Below are positions 5,614 to 12,098 of a stretch of 20,636 nucleotides of DNA, in pieces (positions within the stretch are counted from its first letter, which is position 1; every line of letters starts with the position of its first letter). The notes beneath the pieces were generated by a model, which was given only the letters and a program-made list of their open reading frames with translations, was not told where the DNA came from and made no database searches. The DNA is taken from the IMG/VR virus record IMGVR_UViG_3300047453_000406, positions 1 to 20,636 of that record; one strand, written 5' to 3'. The DNA comes from a virus. Position numbers and translations under genes: made by a program.

Positions 5614-5716
5614 TGGCTTTAGGGGAAGGATTCGAACCTTCACGGTTAAATACTTTGCGAGCTATTCAACCACACGATAAACAGTCGTGCGTGTCTACCA
5701 ATTCCACCACCCTAAA
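5614..5716 (-). tRNA. tRNA with GUU (Asn) anticodon and a long type II variable arm
   Basis: Folds as a full cloverleaf: acceptor TTTAGGG (5710-5716) with CCCTAAA (5618-5624); D-arm GTGGAATTGGTAGACAC, Leu-like; anticodon stem CACGA/TCGTG with loop CTGTTTA, placing GUU at 5680-5682; T-arm GAAGG-TTCGAAT-CCTTC. A long variable arm forms about nine pairs (GGTTGAATA with TATTTAACC). The discriminator is G73 and CCA is encoded, giving 103 bases in all. Type II arms normally belong to Leu, Ser and bacterial Tyr tRNAs, not Asn. G73 plus GUU are Asn identity elements; A73, required for Leu, is absent. U37 next to the anticodon is also unusual. It lies 8 bases after the AsnRS-like gene. Confidence 0.85.
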
Positions 5717-5724
5717 CTATTTGA

Positions 5725-6630
5725 CTACTCCCAGCCGTGTGCATCTAATCCGTCTACTTTCGGATCATGTGCTGGTATAAATGCACCGTTCATCACTTGT
5801 TCTTTATCTTCAAGTGTTTCTAGTGCCGCAATCATTCTTGTCATACCAATGCCTCCACCTACTCGCTCAAAGAAGTCAAACTTGAGAAACTCTTCTAGTT
5901 CTGCTTCAACTCTTTCTTTACCGAATAGTTTGTAAAGTAATTGGCTGTATTCGCCGTCTGTAATTGTGTGGAATGTATCACGCATCATGTCTACATCTGT
6001 ACTACGCTCGGCACTGCCGATTGTTTCCATACCACCTAATATTACATCAATCTTCTTACTATGAACACCATCTTCGTATCTGCTCATATTCCAAAATGGA
6101 CTTGTAAACTCTGGGAAGTCTGTGATAAGTGCAGTAGTATATTCATCAAACATCTTACCTTCTTCTTCAGCAGTCATTTCATAATCGTCTGCTAGCCCAT
6201 AATGTTTTTGCCATTCTCTGTATGTTTTTTCTGTGGGTTTTTCAAAGCCCAAGTAATCTACTAGTTCATATTCCATTGCTTTAAGGTCATCTATTGTACC
6301 TGGCATTTCAAATTCAAACATTGGAAAAATGATATCGTGTCTGCCTGGTATAGCATTTGGTTCCTGTCTATAACTTGTGCTGACACAAAAAAAGCCCTTA
6401 CTATCGGGCTTGCGTAGGAGTTCATGTTCTAACCACATCTGTCCCGTCTGGGGTAGTGGCCAAACTTCACCTGCATAATTGTATGTTGCTACATTGAACG
6501 GATCTTCACATGCGGCAAGTATGCTTAGTCTGTTTTGGGTATGTACTTCGTCAAACCCTTTGTCTAAAAAAAAGGACCTTAGAAGGCCCACTGTTTTCGT
6601 AAATTTCTTCGGATCTATTAGTTGTGTCAT
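5725..6630 (-). CDS. Asparaginyl-tRNA-synthetase-like class II catalytic core without anticodon-binding domain
   Basis: 301 residues covering only the class IIb (Asp/Asn/Lys) catalytic core. Visible: the TGQMWLEHEL segment (62-71), matching the SGQLxxE of AsnRS; motif 2 Y87-R88-Q-E90 with R97-H98 and FEFE (105-108); a METIGSAERS segment (201-210) equivalent to the E-x-I-G...R of AsnRS; and motif 3 GGGIGMTR (258-265). The N-terminal OB-fold that reads the anticodon is missing. Such free-standing cores include archaeal asparagine synthetases (about 290 residues), which amidate aspartate without tRNA. Alternatively it may charge the adjacent type II GUU tRNA by recognising acceptor or variable arm. 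It has its own promoter and an AAAGAGGAAAAA ribosome site, and is co-transcribed with the tRNA. Confidence 0.85.
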   Translation of the reverse strand: MTQLIDPKKFTKTVGLLRSFFLDKGFDEVHTQNRLSILAACEDPFNVATYNYAGEVWPLPQTGQMWLEHELLRKPDSKGFFCVSTSYRQEPNAIPGRHDIIFPMFEFEMPGTIDDLKAMEYELVDYLGFEKPTEKTYREWQKHYGLADDYEMTAEEEGKMFDEYTTALITDFPEFTSPFWNMSRYEDGVHSKKIDVILGGMETIGSAERSTDVDMMRDTFHTITDGEYSQLLYKLFGKERVEAELEEFLKFDFFERVGGGIGMTRMIAALETLEDKEQVMNGAFIPAHDPKVDGLDAHGWE

Positions 6631-6674
6631 TTTTTCCTCTTTCCATGCTTTAGCCTAAAAAAAAATTGCTATTG

Positions 6675-6702
6675 ATTATAGCTTATCTTTCCGACTTGTC
6701 AA
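6675..6702 (-). promoter_or_regulatory. Consensus sigma70 promoter of the AsnRS-like/tRNA/nfu unit
   Basis: Minus-strand TTGACA (6697-6702), 16-base spacer, TATAAT (6675-6680): all 12 consensus positions match. It is the strongest promoter in the window and is placed to express the AsnRS-like gene, the tRNA and nfu. Upstream, 6703-6759 holds A/T runs that could only form a weak A-T hairpin, so termination of the long operon here is uncertain. Confidence 0.9.
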
Positions 6703-6759
6703 CCTAAAAAAAATTTGCCCAAAAAAAATGAGCGTTATTTTTCCATCCGTTTATTTATG

Positions 6760-6933
6760 TCAGAAGTCGTATTCAATGCCGTTAACACTATAAGTCTTGC
6801 CATTGAACCCAGCATCCATCTTTTCTTTGTCTGACATGTTTTCACTATCCTTGCGTACCCTATGATTAAACTTTTTCTTAGGTTCCTCTGTAGGTTTTTT
6901 AGGCTTAGGTGTTAAAACTTTAAACGGATTCAT
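6760..6933 (-). CDS. 57-residue basic protein
   Basis: Too short for usual ORF cut-offs. Encodes MNPFKVLTPKPKKPTEEPKK, a Lys/Pro-rich N-terminus, followed by KFNHRVRKDSENMSDKEK and a NGKTYSVNGIEYDF end. The start overlaps the stop of the upstream 68-residue gene (ATGA), the same junction used by its neighbours, and it ends in TGA before the promoter region. The LNPF/MNPF start recalls the SLNPFQK near the beginning of the 104-residue protein at 8071-8385. Unknown function; last gene of the long operon. Confidence 0.65.
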   Translation of the reverse strand: MNPFKVLTPKPKKPTEEPKKKFNHRVRKDSENMSDKEKMDAGFNGKTYSVNGIEYDF

Positions 6934-7136
6934 CTCATACCTCTTGCAGTTTTGCCTGGTGCTTTTCTTTCAGGACCTCTATCTCTTTCAAGTTCTCTTT
7001 CCAACTTCATTCCAAAATAGAACCCTAAGAAGTAACCAAACAATAAAACCATGAATACAAATATCAGCATTATGCCTTGCGGTAATGTATACCACACGTT
7101 GCCCCATTCTACCAATCTTTCATTAGCCATTTGCAT
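6930..7136 (-). CDS. 68-residue single-pass membrane protein with basic tail
   Basis: One strong membrane helix (about residues 20-42, GIMLIFVFMVLLFGYFLGFY) followed by a highly charged, basic tail (KLERELERDRGPERKAPGK) that should lie in the cytoplasm. GAGAAAATAG precedes the ATG at 7136; the site overlaps the stop of the upstream gene. Its own stop overlaps the start of the next gene. No family recognised; small phage membrane proteins of this kind may influence lysis, superinfection exclusion or envelope physiology, but nothing in the sequence decides this. Confidence 0.7.
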   Translation of the reverse strand: MQMANERLVEWGNVWYTLPQGIMLIFVFMVLLFGYFLGFYFGMKLERELERDRGPERKAPGKTARGMR

Positions 7137-7144
7137 CTATTTTC

Positions 7145-7333
7145 TCAGTATCTTCTGCCGTGATTAGGACTGTTAATCAACGCATCATTGAACTTTACTA
7201 CCAGTACAAGTACTATTAGCACAAGCCATATCCAATTGAGTGTAGTCCATGGTATTAACATATGATACCAAAACTCCCAATGCATCGGGTGCATAGTAGT
7301 AAAATCTGTTCCTGTATAATAATTATTCGTCAT
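7145..7333 (-). CDS. 62-residue single-pass membrane protein
   Basis: An aromatic, Met/His-rich N-terminus (MTNNYYTGTDFTTMHPMHWE) precedes a single hydrophobic helix (about residues 28-46, ending LVLIVLVLVV) and a short NSPNHGRRY tail. The ATG overlaps the stop of the lipoprotein gene (ATGA), indicating coupling. It lies between a lipoprotein and another one-helix protein, so these three may form an envelope-associated group. Function unknown. Confidence 0.7.
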   Translation of the reverse strand: MTNNYYTGTDFTTMHPMHWEFWYHMLIPWTTLNWIWLVLIVLVLVVKFNDALINSPNHGRRY

Positions 7334-7602
7334 CTTTTGTCACAGTATATCTTTTTAGGACACATATAATGTTGCCCAACAGTGACTCTATCATGTACAT
7401 CTGATTGAGGATGGTCGTAAACACATTGAACTGCACCTCTTGTGAACACATCAGTACGTTCAATTTTTACAAGTCTACAAGGTATTTTACGTTCATTTAA
7501 TTTTCCGTATATCTTACCCTTGCCCGTTGGGACCTTAGACTTTGCTTCCTCGTTGTTACAACCTACCAAAAATGCTAGTAGGATTAATAGTGTCACTTTC
7601 AT
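7330..7602 (-). CDS. Small lipoprotein with four additional cysteines
   Basis: 90 residues. A short signal sequence ends in a lipobox (FLVGC), so Cys15 should be lipidated and the protein anchored in a membrane. The mature part is short and basic with four Cys (about residues 42, 60, 81 and 87) that could form two disulfides in the periplasm. The ATG overlaps the stop of the DUF458 gene (ATGA). Phage lipoproteins can block receptors or superinfection; that role is possible here but not shown by the sequence. Confidence 0.75.
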   Translation of the reverse strand: MKVTLLILLAFLVGCNNEEAKSKVPTGKGKIYGKLNERKIPCRLVKIERTDVFTRGAVQCVYDHPQSDVHDRVTVGQHYMCPKKIYCDKR

Positions 7603-8093
7603 ACATGTGTATTTACCCTATATTGGCTTCTTCCATGGGCAATACCATCTGCGCCGTGACTGGCGGCAAATCCATCTGGTTTAAGTTTAGGTTCAATGCC
7701 TGTAACACCTAGCACATAACCTGCGGCTTGTTGTGCTACACAACTACTACCTTCCATTGGATCTGTGTTGATATCCAAATGTATCTCTACATCATAACCA
7801 TCTATCCAAGGCATTAGCTGTGTGTATGCTTCACAAACTTTCATAGTTTCGTTCATTAAACGTAAACTAGGTCTGTTCATGCGTACATCATAATCTGGTT
7901 CAGTACTTTCGTTACTGAATATTCGGCAACCATTATTACCGTTTTTGTGTACAATCACACAGGTGGCGTAACGTGCATACCAAACATTGTCTTTAATGTT
8001 TCGTACACTGTCACAGCCAAAGTAAATTTTCGTATTATCGTTAAGTGTTGTGAGCAGTTCTACTAGCTCACTAATTTGACTCTCTTGGAACAT
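7599..8093 (-). CDS. DUF458 (YkuK-like) protein, RNase H-like fold
   Basis: 164 residues spanning the DUF458 family. Recognisable parts: YFGCDSV near residues 24-30, where D28 matches the GTDS acid of the family; a TCVIVHKNGNNGCRIF strand pair; EIHLDINTDP (103-112); and KPDGFAASHGAD (138-149). The placement of D28, D107, D140 and D149 suits an RNase H-like metal site. The biochemical role of this family is not established to my knowledge. The ATG at 8093 is chosen because GAAGGTAATA precedes it; longer forms in the same frame would read deep into the upstream gene. It overlaps that gene by 23 bases. Confidence 0.82.
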   Translation of the reverse strand: MFQESQISELVELLTTLNDNTKIYFGCDSVRNIKDNVWYARYATCVIVHKNGNNGCRIFSNESTEPDYDVRMNRPSLRLMNETMKVCEAYTQLMPWIDGYDVEIHLDINTDPMEGSSCVAQQAAGYVLGVTGIEPKLKPDGFAASHGADGIAHGRSQYRVNTHV

Positions 8094-8385
8094 TATTACC
8101 TTCAATCTCTTGCTCGAGTACAATACTTCTGCACAAGTCATTGAACCAAAGGTCAACTACTGCTTCGTCACTAGGTCCAGCATATCCTGCTTCGCCTAAC
8201 AAGCCAACAAAGTCTTCATTCCAGTCTAATTCAAAGTAACCTCTTTGTGGGTTGTCTTTGTCAAAGTGTACTTCAATAACTTTAACCCAAGGACCTACCG
8301 CCGTTTCTTTGGTTACTTCTTTATCTTGTTTGTTTACAGTCTTTTGAAACGGATTAAGACTTTTGAGTTTATCTAATGCTTTCAT
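8071..8385 (-). CDS. Unrecognised acidic 104-residue protein
   Basis: Lys-rich first 30 residues (MKALDKLKSLNPFQKTVNKQ), then an acidic globular part with WVKVIEVHFDKDNPQRGYFELDWN and a helix-rich C-terminal half. No membrane segment or signal peptide. The ATG at 8385 has a CTGGAGAG ribosome site. The last 23 bases overlap the start of the DUF458 gene, implying coupled expression. Family not recognised. Confidence 0.75.
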   Translation of the reverse strand: MKALDKLKSLNPFQKTVNKQDKEVTKETAVGPWVKVIEVHFDKDNPQRGYFELDWNEDFVGLLGEAGYAGPSDEAVVDLWFNDLCRSIVLEQEIEGNNVPRESN

Positions 8386-8409
8386 AAGTATTTCTCTCCA
8401 GTATTTATT

Positions 8410-8658
8410 TTATCCATATAACCAATTGTACACAGCTCTGATACTGAGCAATAGGTACATGAGCTCCATTAACGCTCTAGGTGTATCACCATCTTTCCAG
8501 CCAAAGTATACCCAAATACTACAACTGATTAGACCTAATGACCAACCCATCCATTGTGTTTCTACATTCGCACTACTAAGAATAAATGTGCCAATCATTG
8601 CAACTATAAAGCCAGTCCAACGCCAGCCATCTATTTCTTTGTAAAAACGTATTTTCAT
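8410..8658 (-). CDS. 82-residue membrane protein with three predicted helices
   Basis: Hydrophobic segments at about residues 11-28 (GWRWTGFIVAMIGTFILSS), 34-53 (MGWSLGLISCSIWVYFGW) and 60-79 (ALMELMYLLLSIRAVYNW). The layout, with a Gly-rich first helix and a final R-x-x-Y-N-W, resembles small phage and bacterial membrane proteins sometimes compared with PnuC or PQ-loop half-transporters; I do not claim a family. The ATG at 8658 overlaps the stop of the DUF2061 gene (ATGA). A longer in-frame form would extend into that gene and is rejected. Confidence 0.72.
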   Translation of the reverse strand: MKIRFYKEIDGWRWTGFIVAMIGTFILSSANVETQWMGWSLGLISCSIWVYFGWKDGDTPRALMELMYLLLSIRAVYNWLYG

Positions 8659-8870
8659 TTTTGAAACCTTTTCCATGTTTCGTGTAGTACATAAAACCAA
8701 ACACCATTGATCAAAGGTTCTACTATTGCATCTATTGTAGCAAGTTCGAGACTTGCTCCTGTTATAACCATCACACATACGATTGCTATCAGCATGTGTC
8801 CTATTGTATATACGATAGCAAGTGTTAAACTACTACCACCTACTATCCATTTTATTGTATCATTCAACAT
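8655..8870 (-). CDS. DUF2061-like small membrane protein
   Basis: 71 residues with two hydrophobic helices. The second half (TGASLELATIDAIVEPLINGVWFYVLHETWKRFQK) follows the DUF2061 pattern: LE.A......E.......YY.HE..W. Proteins of this family are small two-helix membrane proteins of unknown function. The ATG at 8870 lies 11 bases inside the upstream phosphoribosyltransferase gene; a longer reading would overlap almost half of that gene and is rejected. GAGAGA precedes the start. Confidence 0.75.
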   Translation of the reverse strand: MLNDTIKWIVGGSSLTLAIVYTIGHMLIAIVCVMVITGASLELATIDAIVEPLINGVWFYVLHETWKRFQK

Positions 8871-9267
8871 TGGGTCTCTCTGGCATTGTAAACAATGCTC
8901 TAACTTTATCATTTTCTGGTATTGGCTTTCTAGCAAATATGCACCACTTGTAAGCAAACATAGTTTCTTTTGTTGTACAAAATTCTCTAAAACTTGTGCC
9001 TGTTGTGTACACATCATCTACAACCATCCAAGGATGGTCACCAGGTGTTATATATTTTTCCATTGCATTTTGTAGTGGTAGTCCACCTCTTGGAATACCT
9101 ACTACTTTACTAAATGGTTCTGTTTGATAATCCATTATCATTCTAGCAAGTCCGTCCCACCATTGGGGTCGTATAGCATCACATTCAATCTTCCAAGAAA
9201 GCGGAATACCTGCATGACTTATAAAGTCAACTTGTTCAAATAAATCTGCATTTGTTCTAAATGTCAT
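8860..9267 (-). CDS. Phosphoribosyltransferase-family protein, OPRT-like
   Basis: 135 residues with a type I PRTase core: VVGIPRGGLPL (56-65) forms the first phosphate loop and the PRPP motif is VVDDVYTTGTS (82-92). It is shorter than orotate phosphoribosyltransferase (about 210), lacking most of the hood region that binds the base, so the substrate cannot be read off. It may be a PRPP-dependent salvage enzyme or a regulator. The ATG at 9267 has GAGGTAACAA before it, overlapping the stop of the DUF454 gene. It is one of three PRTases in this window. Confidence 0.82.
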   Translation of the reverse strand: MTFRTNADLFEQVDFISHAGIPLSWKIECDAIRPQWWDGLARMIMDYQTEPFSKVVGIPRGGLPLQNAMEKYITPGDHPWMVVDDVYTTGTSFREFCTTKETMFAYKWCIFARKPIPENDKVRALFTMPERPNVE

Positions 9268-9270
9268 TTG

Positions 9271-9684
9271 TTACCTCAACCATGCTACACGTTCTCCAGC
9301 TTCTACTCTTCTTGTATGTTCTTCAACACTGCCTGGATAACGCCATGCCCACACTGCAACACCTGCCATAAATGTACCGCTGTATATGACAGCTTTTGCA
9401 TTGCCTGTTCCGATCCAAGTAAAAGCAAGTGTACTTGCCATAACTATGACCATTGCATATTTCCCTTTAGTTGGAAATACTCGCTTGGTGTTCCAATTTG
9501 TTAAAAATTTACCGAACCATGGATGATTGTATAACCAAGCCTCCATCTTTGGTGAACTTTTAGCAAATGCCCACGCCGCTATTACTAGAAATATACTAAA
9601 TGGAATACCGGGTGTAACTATCCCAATGTAAGCCAAGCCTACACAGATAAACCCAATACCCATATAAAAATATTTTTTTACCAT
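9271..9684 (-). CDS. DUF454 (YbaN-like) inner-membrane protein
   Basis: 137 residues. The family core is clear: GIVTPGIPFSIFLVIAAWAF (about residues 22-41), then AKSSPKMEAWLYNHPWFGKF and a conserved N-W...R..P segment, followed by two more hydrophobic helices. This matches DUF454/YbaN, four-helix inner-membrane proteins of unknown function. The ATG at 9684 has GGGAGAA upstream and overlaps the stop of metK (ATGGTAA); a 17-residue longer form inside metK is rejected. Why a phage carries it is unknown; it could alter the host inner membrane. Confidence 0.85.
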   Translation of the reverse strand: MVKKYFYMGIGFICVGLAYIGIVTPGIPFSIFLVIAAWAFAKSSPKMEAWLYNHPWFGKFLTNWNTKRVFPTKGKYAMVIVMASTLAFTWIGTGNAKAVIYSGTFMAGVAVWAWRYPGSVEEHTRRVEAGERVAWLR

Positions 9685-10760
9685 CCTATATTCTCCCACG
9701 GAACATCTTTGTTTCCAAAGTGTCCGTATACACAATTTTTGCTGTATTCAGTATATTTGAATAGATCAAATCTGTCAATAATACCTTTGGGTGTAAGATC
9801 AATGTTTTCTTTAATGAACTTTTGAATACTGCGATTGTGTCCATTCGAGTCTACATAAATGCTTGTGGGCTCTTTAACACCAATAGCATAACTAAGTTGA
9901 ATCTGACACCAGTCTGCCATATCATCTGCTACTACGTTCTTTGCTAACCACCTTGCTATGTACGCCGCGGATCTGTCGACCTTTGTGGGGTCTTTTCCAC
10001 TAAAAGCGCCACCGCCATGGGGAGCAAACCCACCATAAGTATCAACGATAATCTTACGCCCGGTGACTCCTGTGTCGCCATCAGGACCACCAACGACAAA
10101 ATTGCCTGTAGGATTGATGTGCCATGTAGTATTGTCATCTATTAAATCTCCTAATACTTGTTCTGCGGCACTCTTCACAGGCATCTTTACACTGTGATGA
10201 AAGCCTTGGTCGTGTTGAGTACTTACCACAATTTGATCAATACGTTTAACTTTGCCGCCTTCATACTCAACACTTACTTGCGATTTTGCATCAGGTTTTA
10301 AGTAGTCATAACCATCTAGCCTCATTGCATGAAGTGTTTTTAAAATTTCGTGGCTGTAATAAATTGGTGCTGGCATGTATGCTTCGTTCTCATTGCTAGC
10401 ATAGCCAAACATAATGCCTTGGTCACCGGCTCCAAAGTCGTCCGTTCCCAATCCAATGTCACCACTTTGTGCATGAATTTCATTATAAATTTTTAGTTTA
10501 TCCCAATGAAACCCATCTTGCTCATAACCAATTTGTTTAACTTTGTTACGAACAATTTCTTCTACGTTGTCTACATTAAAGTTTTTTACTTCACCTGCTA
10601 ACGTTACCATATTGGTAGTTACAAGTGTTTCTATTGCTACTCTGGTGGTTTCGTCACCATTAGCTAGTCCAGCATCTAGTAGTGCATCACTAATTTGATC
10701 CGCCACTTTATCTGGGTGTCCATCACTAACACTTTCGCTAGTGAAAATATAATTTACCAT
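9678..10760 (-). CDS. metK: S-adenosylmethionine synthase
   Basis: Makes SAM from ATP and methionine. 360 residues, slightly shorter than the roughly 384 of bacterial MetK, but all landmarks are present: GHPDK (14-18), the GAGDQGIMFGY signature (110-120), GRKIIVDTYGG (about 234-244) and the P-loop-like GGGAFSGKDPTKVDRSAAY (249-267). The C-terminus ends soon after the conserved FPWE-equivalent VPWENIGW. AAGGAAAGCAGG precedes the ATG at 10760. It follows queE, whose product is a SAM-dependent radical enzyme, so SAM supply for that step or for DNA methylation is a reasonable role. No disabling change is visible. Confidence 0.96.
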   Translation of the reverse strand: MVNYIFTSESVSDGHPDKVADQISDALLDAGLANGDETTRVAIETLVTTNMVTLAGEVKNFNVDNVEEIVRNKVKQIGYEQDGFHWDKLKIYNEIHAQSGDIGLGTDDFGAGDQGIMFGYASNENEAYMPAPIYYSHEILKTLHAMRLDGYDYLKPDAKSQVSVEYEGGKVKRIDQIVVSTQHDQGFHHSVKMPVKSAAEQVLGDLIDDNTTWHINPTGNFVVGGPDGDTGVTGRKIIVDTYGGFAPHGGGAFSGKDPTKVDRSAAYIARWLAKNVVADDMADWCQIQLSYAIGVKEPTSIYVDSNGHNRSIQKFIKENIDLTPKGIIDRFDLFKYTEYSKNCVYGHFGNKDVPWENIGW

Positions 10761-10823
10761 CCTGCTTTCCTTATTGCATCTTGGTCAATGGGTGCCTTCA
10801 TTGCCTTTTTTAATTGATTGTTA

Positions 10824-11720
10824 TCATGTACCCCAGGCATTTCCGAATAGGCTGATGTGGAGTCTGGGTGTAAACCTCCAACCCTTTTCCATGCAGATGT
10901 TGGCAACTTCTTGGACATTGAGATTATACTCTTCCGATCTGCCACCCAACGGCATAAGGTATACAGGACATTCCACACCTGCTTCGCGGTAAGCTTCAAC
11001 AGCTCTACCAGCTTCTTCGATATCAGTACGATCAGCGACAACAAACTTGAGATACAAGTCACTGCCGTCCACAAGACTGTACTCATAAGCAACTTCAGGT
11101 TTAATAGCAGTATCCCAAGGTTCTCCGCTAACACTAAGTTTCGGGGAACATGACCATGTGACAGTAATTCTGTCGCTGTCGTGGAGATAGTTGTAGAGAT
11201 CGTCGTGTAAGTGTTGTGTAGTGTTTGTTTCAAATGTAACATTCTTTAAGTCCTGCATACGTGGATGTTCAAATAATTCAACGTACAATCGTTGCCACGC
11301 CAACAAAGGTTCGCCACCAGTCATAATCAAATGCACATCTTGTCCATTATCCATTGTCCACTTACCTTCGGGCAGTAAACTAATCAAATGTTCTACAACT
11401 TCATCAACTGTAGCTTGTCGATTAAAGTGTTTAAACTCTGGATAGATACTAGCATATGTATCACAGCCTGTGTGTATAATGGGCAAGTCTTCAAATACTT
11501 TTGTTTTTTCATGTACACCCATATCAAGTAAGCCCATTACTTCTTGATTGTGTATAACACCTTGTTTTTGTTTTACGTCACGCATTGGCTCGCTTCGATC
11601 AAGTCCAAAGTTCATGCAACGAAAGTTACAACCAAAAGTACGCAGGAACACACTAGGCACTCCTACGAACTTTCCTTCACCTTGTACACTATAAAAGGCT
11701 TCGCTATATCTTAGTTTCAT
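10824..11720 (-). CDS. queE: 7-carboxy-7-deazaguanine synthase-like radical SAM protein
   Basis: QueE converts 6-carboxy-tetrahydropterin to 7-carboxy-7-deazaguanine, a step to preQ0 used for queuosine or for phage DNA modification. Family marks: SVQGEGKFVGVPSVFLRTFG (11-30), TGGEPLL (134-140) and the C-terminal LFGNAWGT. The cluster-binding cysteines are unusual: C31 and C35 are in place, but the third of the usual CX3CX2C is absent (position 38 is Phe). C86 in HTGCDTYAS, after an insertion of about 50 residues, is the best candidate. At 298 residues it is longer than cellular QueE (about 220-245). The start immediately follows the stop of the upstream gene (TAA-ATG). folE near the right edge would feed the same pathway. 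Confidence 0.9.
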   Translation of the reverse strand: MKLRYSEAFYSVQGEGKFVGVPSVFLRTFGCNFRCMNFGLDRSEPMRDVKQKQGVIHNQEVMGLLDMGVHEKTKVFEDLPIIHTGCDTYASIYPEFKHFNRQATVDEVVEHLISLLPEGKWTMDNGQDVHLIMTGGEPLLAWQRLYVELFEHPRMQDLKNVTFETNTTQHLHDDLYNYLHDSDRITVTWSCSPKLSVSGEPWDTAIKPEVAYEYSLVDGSDLYLKFVVADRTDIEEAGRAVEAYREAGVECPVYLMPLGGRSEEYNLNVQEVANICMEKGWRFTPRLHISLFGNAWGT

Positions 11721-12098
11721 TTATTTGATCACCGGCAATCTGTGAAAAGAGATATTAAATGTTTGACCATTAGCATCAGTAAATCTTACAATACTATGGC
11801 TATACACTTGTGTAATGCCAGTAACAACTCCGTTTGCATCCTTCATTTCAACTGGCACAAACCAGTCTTTGATATGAGGATTAATAACGACAGTATCATC
11901 ACCGTAAGGTTTAATCTTATTGCCTGGTCCTTCTGCATGTGCAATCTGTGTGCTTGCAAACCACATGACAGATTCGTTAGGAACATTCTGTCCTTTTGAT
12001 ACATCTGCAAATGCAGGCACTACAAACAATGCTATAAACATAGCAAATAGTAATGCAGGATATATTAATCCAGTTGTAAATGTATTGATATACTTCAT
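11721..12098 (-). CDS. Secreted 125-residue protein of unknown function
   Basis: A long hydrophobic N-terminus (about residues 10-31) ends in VVPAFADVS, a likely signal peptidase I site after AFA. The mature part is beta-rich and contains DWFVPVEMKDANGVVTGI and RFTDANGQTFNISFHRLP, suggestive of a small periplasmic domain. No Cys and no recognised family. AAGGAGTTACAACG precedes the ATG, which overlaps the stop of the UDP-sugar-dehydrogenase-like gene (ATGA). QueE begins at its stop. Confidence 0.75.
   Translation of the reverse strand: MKYINTFTTGLIYPALLFAMFIALFVVPAFADVSKGQNVPNESVMWFASTQIAHAEGPGNKIKPYGDDTVVINPHIKDWFVPVEMKDANGVVTGITQVYSHSIVRFTDANGQTFNISFHRLPVIK

Noticed and set aside
5678-5684. 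Reading the tRNA as a UAA suppressor (anticodon UUA) by shifting the loop one or two bases
   Set aside because: The shift breaks the perfect five-pair anticodon stem and removes the U at position 33. GUU is the only anticodon consistent with the stem.
8401-8410. AATAAATAC as a late promoter for the 104-residue gene
   Set aside because: Transcription would start inside or just before the ribosome site, leaving almost no leader. The same objection applies to TTAAATA at 1634-1640, six bases from an ATG.
8707-9075. Plus-strand open frame of 122 codons
   Set aside because: It is antisense to the DUF2061 and phosphoribosyltransferase genes, both supported by motifs, and has no ribosome site. The same applies to all other plus-strand frames except 2413-2778.
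10754-11242. Open frame of about 160 codons overlapping the 3' half of queE on the same strand
   Set aside because: It lies in another frame of queE, has repetitive Thr/Ser/Leu composition, no ribosome site and no family resemblance. Only its last 15 codons lie in the queE-metK gap.
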